From positions 1 through 6,204 of the forward strand of contig CAMUAL010000056.1 in NCBI GenBank assembly GCA_947086925.1: a stretch of 6,204 nt of DNA, given 5' to 3'. This DNA is from an uncultured Clostridia bacterium. GTDB lineage: Bacteria > Bacillota > Clostridia > Christensenellales > Pumilibacteraceae. How positions within the stretch are numbered: position 1 is the stretch's first letter; each line of letters starts with the position of its first letter. Positions 1 to 6,094 of this stretch are shown here, in pieces. The position numbers were made by a program, and so were the translations under genes. A model generated the notes under the pieces. It did not search any database. It was not told where the DNA came from and saw only the letters and a list, made by a program, of their open reading frames with translations.

Positions 1-1001
1 GTTGCCGCGCCGCCGAACGGCTCTATTTCGGTGGGATGGTTGTGAGTTTCGTTTTTGAACATTACAAGCCACTGCTCGCTCTTGCCGTCCACCTCGGCGG
101 TAACCTTTATCGAGCACGCGTTGATTTCGTCGGAAGCATCGAGGTTATCGAGCTTGCCCTGCTTGCGCAGCTCGCGCACGCCTATTGTGGCAATATCCAT
201 AAGCGACGGATATTTGTCCGCGCGCCCGCCGTGATGCTCGTTGAACAGCTTTAAGTATGTTTCGTACGCCTTTTGAAGCGCGGGGTTTTCGCTCTTTATT
301 TTAACCGACTGCAAGTGAGTCAAAAAGGTAGTGTGTCTGCAATGGTCCGACCAATATGTGTCGATAACTTTAAGCTCGGTTTCGGTGGGATTGCGGAATT
401 GATTGCGAAAATGCGCCTGCACGAACTCCAAATCGGCAACGCTCATGGCAAAACCCACCTTGGCGTGATACGCCTTAATCTCATCTTGCGTAAAATCGAG
501 AAATCCTTCTACGAGATTCGGCATGGGAGGCTGTGCGTATTCCTCGCGCAAACTATTCGGCTTTTCCGCTTTGGCTATGCGCGACTCCACGGGGTTTATT
601 AAATACGACGCTATTTTTTCTTTCTGCGCCGCCGTGATTCCGCCTATTACGTAAACAGTTGCGCACTTGATTATCGGCTGAGGTTTAAGCGTGAGCATCT
701 GCACGCACTGCGCCGCGCTGTCGGCACGTTGGTCGTACTGCCCCGGCAAATATTCCGAAATGATTGTTTCGCCGCCGAGTTCGGGAAGTTCTTCGCGGTA
801 CACGACGTCTGCCGGAGGCTCGGAAAACACAGTTGTAACCGCACGCTCGAAGTCGTCGCCGTCGAGTCCCTCTATATCATACCTAAGCAGAACGCGCACA
901 AATTCCGCGTCGATTCCGAGCACGCCCTTGATGTCCGACTTCACTTTGTCGGCAGAGTGGCGAAGTCCTTCTTTTTTCTCTACATACAGTCTTTTAATCA
1001 T
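1..1001 (-). CDS. purL: Phosphoribosylformylglycinamidine (FGAM) synthase, long single-chain form, 5' part only
   Basis: This is the N-terminal 333 codons of PurL; the gene runs off the window at base 1. PurL is cytosolic and converts FGAR, ATP and glutamine to FGAM, the fourth step to IMP. My translation starts MIKRLYVEKKEGLR, a PurS-like N-terminal region. Residues 83-104 (EYLPGQYDQRADSAAQCV and on) and the NPVESR at 136-141 match the clostridial-type long PurL. TYWSDHCRHTTF at 215-226 and FKNETHNHPTEIEPFGGAA at 315-333 are the signature motifs of the first synthase domain. Family members of this type are roughly 1,200 residues or longer and carry their own C-terminal glutaminase, so about three quarters of the protein should lie outside; that part is inferred. 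The start at 1001 is supported by an AGAGGA site 8 bases upstream. The start overlaps the stop of the preceding small ORF as ATGA, which implies translational coupling. No separate purS or purQ is seen. Confidence 0.97.
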   Translation of the reverse strand, partial: MIKRLYVEKKEGLRHSADKVKSDIKGVLGIDAEFVRVLLRYDIEGLDGDDFERAVTTVFSEPPADVVYREELPELGGETIISEYLPGQYDQRADSAAQCVQMLTLKPQPIIKCATVYVIGGITAAQKEKIASYLINPVESRIAKAEKPNSLREEYAQPPMPNLVEGFLDFTQDEIKAYHAKVGFAMSVADLEFVQAHFRNQFRNPTETELKVIDTYWSDHCRHTTFLTHLQSVKIKSENPALQKAYETYLKLFNEHHGGRADKYPSLMDIATIGVRELRKQGKLDNLDASDEINACSIKVTAEVDGKSEQWLVMFKNETHNHPTEIEPFGGAA

Positions 1002-1177
1002 TTTACGGTTCCTCTGATTTCATGCGGAATACGTTCCGCTTTGTATTGCGGTTCATCTTCCGATTGCGGTTTTACGATTATCAAATCGGTTAAATTCGTT
1101 TCCATATCGGGAGCATCGATATCCGCTCCCTTTAAATCGAATTCTATTTTCAATTCGGTTTTATTTTCTTCTTTCAT
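998..1177 (-). CDS. Small acidic ORF between purD and purL, unknown function
   Basis: A 59-codon ORF begins MKEENKTELKIEFDLKGADI and ends PHEIRGTVK. I do not recognise it. It is acidic (15 Asp/Glu against 9 Lys/Arg), has no membrane segment, no signal peptide and no cysteine. It fills the whole gap between purD and purL. Its TGA overlaps the purL ATG, and the purL Shine-Dalgarno site lies inside its last codons. It has no convincing Shine-Dalgarno site of its own. Its ATG lies 15 bases after the purD TAA and in the purD frame, so reinitiation by ribosomes ending purD is the most plausible route. It is too short and unlike in sequence to be PurS, which is usually about 80 residues. It may be a real small protein, a translated leader that couples purL to purD, or chance. 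Moderate confidence that it is translated, none on function. Confidence 0.5.
   Translation of the reverse strand: MKEENKTELKIEFDLKGADIDAPDMETNLTDLIIVKPQSEDEPQYKAERIPHEIRGTVK
1010..1015 (-). promoter_or_regulatory. Ribosome binding site of purL, inside the small ORF
   Basis: AGAGGA on the minus strand lies 8 bases upstream of the purL ATG and fixes that start. It sits within the final codons of the upstream small ORF, so ribosomes finishing that ORF would pass over it directly before the ATGA overlap. Confidence 0.8.
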
Positions 1178-1192
1178 TTTAATGCGGCGGAT

Positions 1193-2464
1193 TTACTTGT
1201 CTTTGCAAATGTCGCTGCGATAAAACATGCCTTCGAACGAAATTCTTTTTATGTTCTCGTATGCCTTTTTCTTGGCTTCCGACAAATCGCTCCCGAGCGC
1301 GGTTACGCCCAAAACGCGTCCGCCGTTTGTAACCGTGTTGCCCGCGCCGTCGAACGCCGTTCCCGCATGGAACACGATTATATCGGGGTCGAGTTTTCCG
1401 AACGTAATAACCTTGCCTTTTTCATACTTTTCGGGGTAGCCGCCCGACGCCGCAACCACGCATACCGCGGCACGCTTATCCCACTGCAAATCCACTTTAT
1501 CGAGCGTTCCGTCTATACATGCGTTGAAAACGTCGTAAACGTCGTTACGCAACCGAGGAAGTATCACCTGCGCCTCGGGGTCGCCGAAACGGGCGTTGTA
1601 TTCGAGCACTTTTATGCCGTTGTCCGTTACCATAAGTCCGAAGTACAGCACTCCTTTAAACGGTCTGCCCTCTTGCTTTAAAGCGCGCACCGTGGGCAGA
1701 AACACCGTTTGCATTGCGGTTGCCGCCATAGCCTCGGTGTATTTGTCCTGCGGGCTGAATGTGCCCATACCGCCCGTATTCAAACCCGTGTCGCCGTCGT
1801 GCGCGCGTTTATGGTCTTGACTCGACGCCATGGGTATAACCGTTTCGCCGTCGGTAAATGCAAGCACGCTCACTTCGAATCCGCTTAAAAATTCTTCTAT
1901 AACAACGCTTGCGCCCGCCGCGCCGAACGCTTTATCAAGCATTATTTCCTTTAAGCCGTCTCGCGCTTCCTGCCTTGTATTTGCAATAATAACGCCCTTG
2001 CCGAGCGCGAGTCCGTCGGCTTTTATAACCGTGGGAATCGGGCAGGTTTCTACGTATTTTTTCGCATCTTCGTAATTTTCGAAAGTCTTATACTCGGCTG
2101 TGGGTATGCCGTATTTGCGCATCAGATTTTTGGAAAACACCTTGCTCGCCTCGATAATCGCGGCGTTTGCATGCGGTCCGAAAGCGCGCTTTCCCGCCGC
2201 CTCCAATCTGTCTACAAGCCCCATTGCAAGCGGGTCGTCGGGCGCAACTACCGTAAGCTCGATGTCGGGGTGACTCGTTACGAAGTCGGTTATTTTGTCT
2301 ATGTCGGTGGCTTTGATATCGCCGTGACACTCGGCAAGTTCCGAAATGCCCGCATTACCGGGAATACAGTACAGTTTGCCCACCTGTTTGCTTTTGCTAA
2401 GGGCGTAAACAATGGCGTGCTCTCTGCCGCCGCCGCCCACTACAAGTACGTTGTTTTTTTTCAT
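1193..2464 (-). CDS. purD: Phosphoribosylamine--glycine ligase (GAR synthetase)
   Basis: PurD is an ATP-grasp ligase that joins glycine to 5-phosphoribosylamine, giving GAR, the second step of purine synthesis in the cytosol. The 423-residue length is normal for the family. The N-terminal domain shows VLVVGGGGREHA at 6-17, GNAGI at 36-40 and APDDPLAMGLVD at 74-85, where the family has a GPE-P-L type motif. FGPHANAAIIEASKVF at 95-110 leads into the ATP-grasp region. That region has KADGLALGKGVI at 148-159, SSQDHKRAHDGDTGLNTGG at 214-232 and GMGTFSP at 232-238. The metal- and ATP-binding segment LEYNARFGDPEAQ lies at 287-299. The C-terminal domain keeps GGYPEKYEKG (341-350) and TNGGRVLGVTALG (379-391). 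The start has an AAAGGA site 7 bases upstream. It is preceded by an unusually long 349-base spacer after purH, filled with repeats, and followed by the small ORF in the same frame. Confidence 0.98.
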   Translation of the reverse strand: MKKNNVLVVGGGGREHAIVYALSKSKQVGKLYCIPGNAGISELAECHGDIKATDIDKITDFVTSHPDIELTVVAPDDPLAMGLVDRLEAAGKRAFGPHANAAIIEASKVFSKNLMRKYGIPTAEYKTFENYEDAKKYVETCPIPTVIKADGLALGKGVIIANTRQEARDGLKEIMLDKAFGAAGASVVIEEFLSGFEVSVLAFTDGETVIPMASSQDHKRAHDGDTGLNTGGMGTFSPQDKYTEAMAATAMQTVFLPTVRALKQEGRPFKGVLYFGLMVTDNGIKVLEYNARFGDPEAQVILPRLRNDVYDVFNACIDGTLDKVDLQWDKRAAVCVVAASGGYPEKYEKGKVITFGKLDPDIIVFHAGTAFDGAGNTVTNGGRVLGVTALGSDLSEAKKKAYENIKRISFEGMFYRSDICKDK

Positions 2465-2472
2465 GATTTTTT

Positions 2473-2499
2473 CCTTTTAATCCCACTCCCTTTTAATCC
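2473..2499 (-). repeat. Short direct repeat duplicating the purD Shine-Dalgarno region
   Basis: The 11-mer GGATTAAAAGG (minus strand) occurs twice with a 16-base period, at 2489-2499 and 2473-2483. The proximal copy contains the purD Shine-Dalgarno site. The distal one continues into AAGGGAG, a stronger match to the anti-Shine-Dalgarno sequence but too far from the ATG to serve it. It looks like a small local duplication. A standby ribosome site is possible but unproven. Confidence 0.55.
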
Positions 2500-2552
2500 G
2501 CCCAAGTCAGGGGATAATTAAGGTCGGGTAATTTTTTGTTATTTGTGCGGTT

Positions 2553-2567
2553 CCGCCTTTAAGGCGG
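2553..2567. repeat. 15-base palindrome at the edge of repeat copy 1
   Basis: CCGCCTTTAAGGCGG is a 7-base-pair inverted repeat around one central base. It overlaps GCGGTTCCGC (2547-2556), so the two hairpins exclude each other. No T run follows on either strand, so it is not a standard intrinsic terminator. In repeat copy 2 the same GGCGG arm finds its CCGCC partner at the far end of the element instead. Confidence 0.75.
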
Positions 2568-2678
2568 CGCAGACGGGTTGCGGATTGGCGCAACAGGGGC
2601 GTTGCCCGCGCGAGAGCGTATACGGATATACGTGACCGAGTGGGCAACAAACACGTAGCGTTAAGATGCGCCCGTATG
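2553..2678. repeat. Structured intergenic repeat, copy 1
   Basis: This is the copy of the repeat nearer purD, offset by 129-130 bases from copy 2 and nearly identical outside the central hairpin. On the plus strand it holds a left arm GGCGGCGCAGACGGG (2563-2577), hairpin GTTGCG/CGCAAC (2577-2594), and a long stem GTTGCCC (2601-2607) with GGGCAAC (2642-2648). That stem encloses an inner hairpin CGTATA-CGGA-TATACG (2617-2632). The tail CACGTAGCG starts at 2652. Its right outer arm is shortened to CCCGTATG (2671-2678), so only about 7 of 8 positions of the outer stem remain, while its GGCGG can pair locally upstream. Strand of action is unknown. It may be a mobile palindromic repeat or a structured RNA. 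Confidence 0.85.
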
Positions 2679-2685
2679 ACATTTA

Positions 2686-2814
2686 CCTTTAAGGCGGCGC
2701 AGACGGGTTGCAGATTAACGCAACAGGGGCGTTGCCCGCGTGGGAGCGTACTTTGCGTACGTGACCGAGTGGGCAACGAACACGTAGCGTTAAGATGCGC
2801 CCGTATGCGCCGCC
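2686..2814. repeat. Structured intergenic repeat, copy 2 (complete, with long outer stem)
   Basis: This is the most complete copy. Outer arms GGCGGCGCAGACGGG (2693-2707) and CCCGTATGCGCCGCC (2800-2814) pair at 14 of 15 positions and enclose everything else. Inside are hairpin GTTGC/GCAAC (2707-2724), the stem CGTTGCCC (2730-2737) with GGGCAACG (2771-2778), and an inner hairpin CGTAC-TTTGC-GTACG (2747-2761). The tail CACGTAGCG follows at 2781-2789. The inner hairpin differs in sequence from copy 1 but still pairs. The right arm ends exactly on the last base of the purH stop codon. No clear target-site duplication is visible. Confidence 0.87.
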
Positions 2815-4352
2815 TAATGCTTGAAGTGGCGTTGCCCCACAAATATCATGGCAATACCGTACTTGTCGCATGCGTCGATACTTTCGTTGTCGCGCACCGA
2901 GCCGCCCGGTTGGATAATAGCGGTAATGCCCGCAGCCGCCGCGGCTTCTACGCAGTCGGGGAACGGGAAGAATGCGTCGGAAGCAAGCACCGCGCCTTTT
3001 ACGCGCTCGCCAGCATGCTCGATTGCCTGATTAGCCGCCCAAATGCGGTTGGTCTGTCCGCCGCCCACGCCTATTGCACGATTATCCTTTGCTATGGCGA
3101 TTGCGTTGCTCTTTGCGTGCTTAACCACTTTAAAAGCAAATTCGAGCTGTTTTAATTCCTCTTTTGTGGGTTTGCGCTTTGTAACTGTTTTAACGTCCTC
3201 GCTGTTAAACAAAGTAGTATCTCTGTCCTGAATAAGAAGTCCGCCGTAAACCTTTTTCATGTCGTACGCGTTTTTGCCGCGCTCCGCATTTATGTCGGCA
3301 AGTTTGAGAACGCGCAAATTCGGCTTACTCTTGAATATTTCGAGCGCCTCGGCGGTAAAGTCGGGAGCAACAACTATTTCAAGGAATATTTTAACCATTT
3401 CGGTTGCCGTATCGGCGTCTACCGTGCGGTTTACCGCAACTATTCCGCCGAATATGCTTACGGGGTCGCACTCGTAAGCCGCCTTGTATGCCTCGCAAAC
3501 GGTTTTGCCGAGTCCCACTCCGCAGGGGTTTGCATGCTTGCATGCCACAACCGCGGTTTCGGAAAACTCGTGCAGTAAGTCGAGTGCGCCGTTCGTATCG
3601 TTTATATTATTGTAGCTGAGTTCCTTGCCCTGAATCTGCTCGGCGTTGCACAGCGAACCCGCCACCGGCAAAGCCTCGGCATAAAACGCCGCGTTTTGCT
3701 GAGGGTTTTCGCCGTAGCGCATGTCTTGCTTTTTCTCGTAGGCAAAGGTTATGCTGTCGGGGAATCTCAGTCCGAGCTTTTCGCGCATATATGTTGAAAT
3801 CATGGTGTCGTAAACCGCAGTATGCTGAAAAACTTTATACATGAGTCCGAACTTAAAGTCTACGTCGAGCGTGTTTTCTTTAAGACGTTTTACAACTTCC
3901 GAGTAGTCGGCGGGGTCTACAACCACGCACACGTCGCGGTAATTTTTAGCCGCGCTGCGAATCATGGTAGGTCCGCCTATGTCGATATTCTCGATTGCTT
4001 CCTCTAAGGTTGTTCCCTCTTTTAATATCGTCTGCTTAAAAGGATACAAATTCACCGCCACGATATCTATTGTGTTTATATTAAGCTTTTTAAGCTGCTC
4101 CATATGCTCGGGAACGTCGCGCCGCGCAAGCAAACCCGCATGAACCGCAGGGTGCAAAGTTTTCACGCGCCCGTCAAGGCACTCGGGAAACCCCGTTATG
4201 TCGCTTATTCCTATGTTGCTCACACCCGCCGCCGTAAGCGTTTTCGCCGTGCCGCCCGTGGATATAATTTCATACCCCAAACCGATAAGCTCGCGCGCAA
4301 ATTCAATCACGCCCGTTTTGTCGCTTACGCTTATAAGTGCTCTTTTTTTCAT
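2814..4352 (-). CDS. purH: Bifunctional AICAR transformylase / IMP cyclohydrolase
   Basis: PurH carries out the last two steps to IMP: formylation of AICAR using 10-formyltetrahydrofolate, then ring closure. The 512-residue length is typical. The N-terminal MGS-like cyclohydrolase domain (about 1-195) shows ALISVSDKTGV at 5-15, STGGTAKTL at 31-39, GRVKTLHPAVHAGLLARR at 61-78 and NIDIGGPTMIRSAAKN at 122-137. The transformylase domain has RYGENPQQNAAFY (212-224), ELSYNNINDTNGA (244-256) and the Lys-His pair in ACKHANPCGVG (270-280), where Lys272 and His273 match the catalytic pair of the family. It also has DPVSIFGGIVAVNR (296-309), KHAKSNAIAI (411-420), LASDAFFPF (456-464) and QPGGSVRDNESI (481-492). 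It ends in the family-typical RHFKH, so the stop is at the natural end although a repeat begins on that stop. The start at 4352 has AAGGAG 6 bases upstream. It follows purN after 13 bases. Confidence 0.98.
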   Translation of the reverse strand: MKKRALISVSDKTGVIEFARELIGLGYEIISTGGTAKTLTAAGVSNIGISDITGFPECLDGRVKTLHPAVHAGLLARRDVPEHMEQLKKLNINTIDIVAVNLYPFKQTILKEGTTLEEAIENIDIGGPTMIRSAAKNYRDVCVVVDPADYSEVVKRLKENTLDVDFKFGLMYKVFQHTAVYDTMISTYMREKLGLRFPDSITFAYEKKQDMRYGENPQQNAAFYAEALPVAGSLCNAEQIQGKELSYNNINDTNGALDLLHEFSETAVVACKHANPCGVGLGKTVCEAYKAAYECDPVSIFGGIVAVNRTVDADTATEMVKIFLEIVVAPDFTAEALEIFKSKPNLRVLKLADINAERGKNAYDMKKVYGGLLIQDRDTTLFNSEDVKTVTKRKPTKEELKQLEFAFKVVKHAKSNAIAIAKDNRAIGVGGGQTNRIWAANQAIEHAGERVKGAVLASDAFFPFPDCVEAAAAAGITAIIQPGGSVRDNESIDACDKYGIAMIFVGQRHFKH

Positions 4353-4365
4353 ATATTTCTCCTTT

Positions 4366-5001
4366 TTAATTCTCTATAATAACTTTGTTGTTTTCTACCC
4401 GTATTTTGTCGTCGCACAAAAGCTTAACCACGTGCGGAAAAAGTTTGTGTTCTACGTTATCGAGTATTCTCGATTGCAAGTCGTGCGGAGTGTCGCCGCT
4501 TTCAACCTTTACTTTGCCCTGAGCGATTATAAGTCCCGTATCGGTGCCGCTGTCTACAAAGTGCACGGTTGCTCCGCTCTCGCTCTCGCCCGCCGCAAGC
4601 ACCGCCTCGTGTACGTGAATACCGAAAAAGCCTTTGCCCCCGAATTTGGGCAAAAGCGCAGGGTGAATATTAACTATTCTGTTACGATATTCTTCTATAA
4701 GAAACGGCGATATTATGCCTAAGTATCCCGCAAGCAAAACGTAGTCGGCTTTGTGTCTGTTTAAAATTTCGAGTATTTTGCGGTCGCGCGCCTCGTGACT
4801 TTTGTATATCGATACCGAACACACATGCGTTTCGATTCCGCGCGACGAAGCGCGCTGTAAGGCGTACGCCTCGGCGTTTGACGAAATCACGGCTTTGATT
4901 TCGCCGTTTATTTCGCCGCGGTCGATTGCGTCCATTATTGCGGCAAGATTACTTCCGCCGCCCGACACAAGCGCAACAAGATTTTTTTTGCGTGCCGCCA
5001 T
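4366..5001 (-). CDS. purN: Phosphoribosylglycinamide (GAR) formyltransferase, folate-dependent
   Basis: PurN transfers a formyl group from 10-formyltetrahydrofolate to GAR, giving FGAR, the third step. The 211 residues match the family length. The N-terminal nucleotide-site loop is LVSGGGSNLAAIMDAI at 11-26. The catalytic core is VNIHPALLPKFGGKGFFG at 110-127, and SGATVHFVDSGTDTG lies at 142-156. By alignment from memory with the E. coli enzyme, Asn111, His113 and Asp154 are the equivalents of its catalytic Asn106, His108 and Asp144, and all three are present. The short insertion GGKGFFG after the core is, as I recall, common in clostridial PurN. The start shares one base with the purM stop (TAATG). 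Its Shine-Dalgarno is weak (GGAT about 5 bases upstream), so translation probably depends on coupling to purM. The alternative family, the formate-dependent PurT, is excluded by size and fold motifs. Confidence 0.97.
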   Translation of the reverse strand: MAARKKNLVALVSGGGSNLAAIMDAIDRGEINGEIKAVISSNAEAYALQRASSRGIETHVCSVSIYKSHEARDRKILEILNRHKADYVLLAGYLGIISPFLIEEYRNRIVNIHPALLPKFGGKGFFGIHVHEAVLAAGESESGATVHFVDSGTDTGLIIAQGKVKVESGDTPHDLQSRILDNVEHKLFPHVVKLLCDDKIRVENNKVIIEN

Positions 5002-6029
5002 TATTTATCCGCACCCAAAAGAGTAACGCCTTTGCCTTTAACCGTCTTGCCTATAAGATACGCCTTTTCTCCGAGAGCTTCGGCGGACTTTATTACGTTG
5101 CTTGCCTCGCTTGCGGGCACGCAAAGCACCAAACCTATGCCCATATTGAAAGTATTGCAAAGTTTGGTATCGGACAATCCCGATTTTTCTTTCAGTAAGT
5201 CGAACACCGGCAAACGGTTGTACGAATGCAAGTCGATTTCACAGCCTATGCCATCGGGGAACATGCGCGGCACGTTTTCTATAAATCCGCCGCCCGTTAT
5301 GTGAGCGATTCCCTTTATTTCATGGTTTGCTATTAGGTTAAGCGCGGTCTTAACGTAAATGCGCGTAGGAGTAAGCACTTCTTCAAGCAAAGTCTTGTTA
5401 AGGCGCGGCTCGAATTTGTCGAGCGTTTTGGCGTCTTCGCCGAACAGCTTTCTCACAAGTGAAAATCCGTTGCTGTGTATGCCGCTACTCTGTAACCCCA
5501 CAAGCACGTCGCCCTCGCAAATCTTCTCTCCCGTAATCGCCTTATTTTTATCCACTATGCCTACGCAGAAACCCGCAATGTCGTACTCGCCAACGCTGTA
5601 AAAACCGGGCATCTCGGCTGTTTCGCCGCCTATGAGCGCGCAACCCGACTGCCTGCACCCTTCGGCTACGCCCGAAACTATCTGCTCGGCTTGCTCGGGA
5701 AAAAGCTTGCCCACCGCCATGTAATCCAAAAACAAAAGCGGCTTTGCTCCCTGACATATTACGTCGTTTACGCACATTGCCACGCAGTCTATGCCTACGG
5801 TGTTATGTTTATCGGCAATAAAGGCGTATTTAAGCTTTGTGCCCACGCCGTCGGTTCCCGCAACAAGCACGGGTTCGCCGTCGGTGTAGTCGCCTATCGA
5901 GTAAAACCCGCCGAAACTTCCCAAATCTCCGAGCACGTTTTTGTCGAACGTGGACTTAACGTGTTTTTTCATGAGTTCGACTGCTTTGTATCCGGCGGTT
6001 ACGTCAACCCCCGCCTCTTTGTAATCCAT
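5001..6029 (-). CDS. purM: Phosphoribosylformylglycinamidine cyclo-ligase (AIR synthetase)
   Basis: PurM closes the imidazole ring of FGAM using ATP to give AIR, the fifth step, acting on the product of the purL enzyme encoded at the other end of this window. The 342-residue length is normal. Visible family motifs are DVTAGYKAVELMKKHV at 9-24, GTDGVGTKL at 58-66 (ATP-binding), GIDCVAMCVNDVICQGAKP at 79-97, LFLDY at 99-103, GGETAEMPGFY at 134-144, LQSSGIHSNGFSLVRK at 179-194, and AHITGGGFIENVPRMFP at 242-258. Asn296 and Gly298-Gly300 in NTFNMGIGL are also conserved. It belongs to the same ATP-binding superfamily as PurL. The start at 6029 is supported by TAGGAG 6 bases upstream. The upstream 175 bases carry no clear promoter. 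In related operons purF precedes purM, so transcription probably enters from outside the window. Confidence 0.98.
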   Translation of the reverse strand: MDYKEAGVDVTAGYKAVELMKKHVKSTFDKNVLGDLGSFGGFYSIGDYTDGEPVLVAGTDGVGTKLKYAFIADKHNTVGIDCVAMCVNDVICQGAKPLLFLDYMAVGKLFPEQAEQIVSGVAEGCRQSGCALIGGETAEMPGFYSVGEYDIAGFCVGIVDKNKAITGEKICEGDVLVGLQSSGIHSNGFSLVRKLFGEDAKTLDKFEPRLNKTLLEEVLTPTRIYVKTALNLIANHEIKGIAHITGGGFIENVPRMFPDGIGCEIDLHSYNRLPVFDLLKEKSGLSDTKLCNTFNMGIGLVLCVPASEASNVIKSAEALGEKAYLIGKTVKGKGVTLLGADK

Positions 6030-6056
6030 ATTTATCTCCTATGTTTTATTTGCTTA

Positions 6057-6068
6057 ACGTAGCGATAA
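6057..6068. repeat. Tail remnant of a further copy of the structured repeat
   Basis: ACGTAGCGATAA here is identical to 6180-6191 inside repeat copy 3 and close to the ACGTAGCGTTAA tails of copies 1 and 2. It is followed by about 26 bases and then the CTTTAA boundary of copy 3, mirroring the order seen between copies 1 and 2. I infer that a second, mostly lost copy once stood next to purM. Confidence 0.45.
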
Positions 6069-6078
6069 TCGCGCGATT
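6067..6078. repeat. 12-base perfect palindrome in the purM leader
   Basis: AATCGCGCGATT lies about 38 bases upstream of the purM start and overlaps a second palindrome, GCGATAATCGC (6062-6072). A short hairpin AGCCC/GGGCT at 6080-6096 follows. It could be a protein binding site, but its position within repeat-derived sequence makes decay of a repeat the simpler reading. No terminator T run follows on the minus strand. Confidence 0.35.
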
Positions 6079-6094
6079 CAGCCCCGTCCTCGGG

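Larger units (their letters stand above)
2465..2813. other. Long purH-purD intergenic spacer occupied by structured repeats
   Basis: This 349-base gap separates two genes of an otherwise nearly gapless operon. About 262 bases of it (2553-2814) are two tandem copies of a structured repeat. The remaining part next to purD (2465-2552) is AT-rich and holds the short 11-mer direct repeat. I find no convincing minus-strand promoter, no hairpin followed by a T run, and no RNA gene I recognise. Reading frames crossing it follow the repeat and look spurious. Confidence 0.85.

Noticed and set aside
1109..1130. GGGAGC/GCTCCC hairpin within the small ORF as an attenuator
   Set aside because: It has a six-base-pair stem with a 10-base loop, no T run and no alternative partner found; it may be chance.
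998..1177. Small ORF as PurS
   Set aside because: It is too short, lacks PurS-like sequence, and the long PurL already has its own PurS-like N-terminal region.
729..1223. Plus-strand open frame of 164 codons
   Set aside because: It is antisense to purL, the small ORF and the end of purD. Those are supported by clear family motifs or operon context, and this frame shows no motif.
2553..2567. Intrinsic terminator between purH and purD
   Set aside because: The palindrome is strong, but neither strand has a T run after it. Termination here would also cut off purD and purL.
2553..2814. CRISPR array
   Set aside because: There are only two units of about 130 bases, which differ internally, with no short constant repeats separated by unique spacers and no cas genes.
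2507..2871. Minus-strand open frames of 111 and 60 codons, and a plus-strand frame from 2640, crossing the purH-purD spacer
   Set aside because: They follow the two repeat copies, so their translations are internally repetitive. They overlap the end of purH and lack ribosome sites. Open frames here are a by-product of GC-rich palindromes.
4198..4722. Plus-strand open frame of 174 codons
   Set aside because: It is a shadow antisense to purN and the start of purH, with no recognisable motif or ribosome site.
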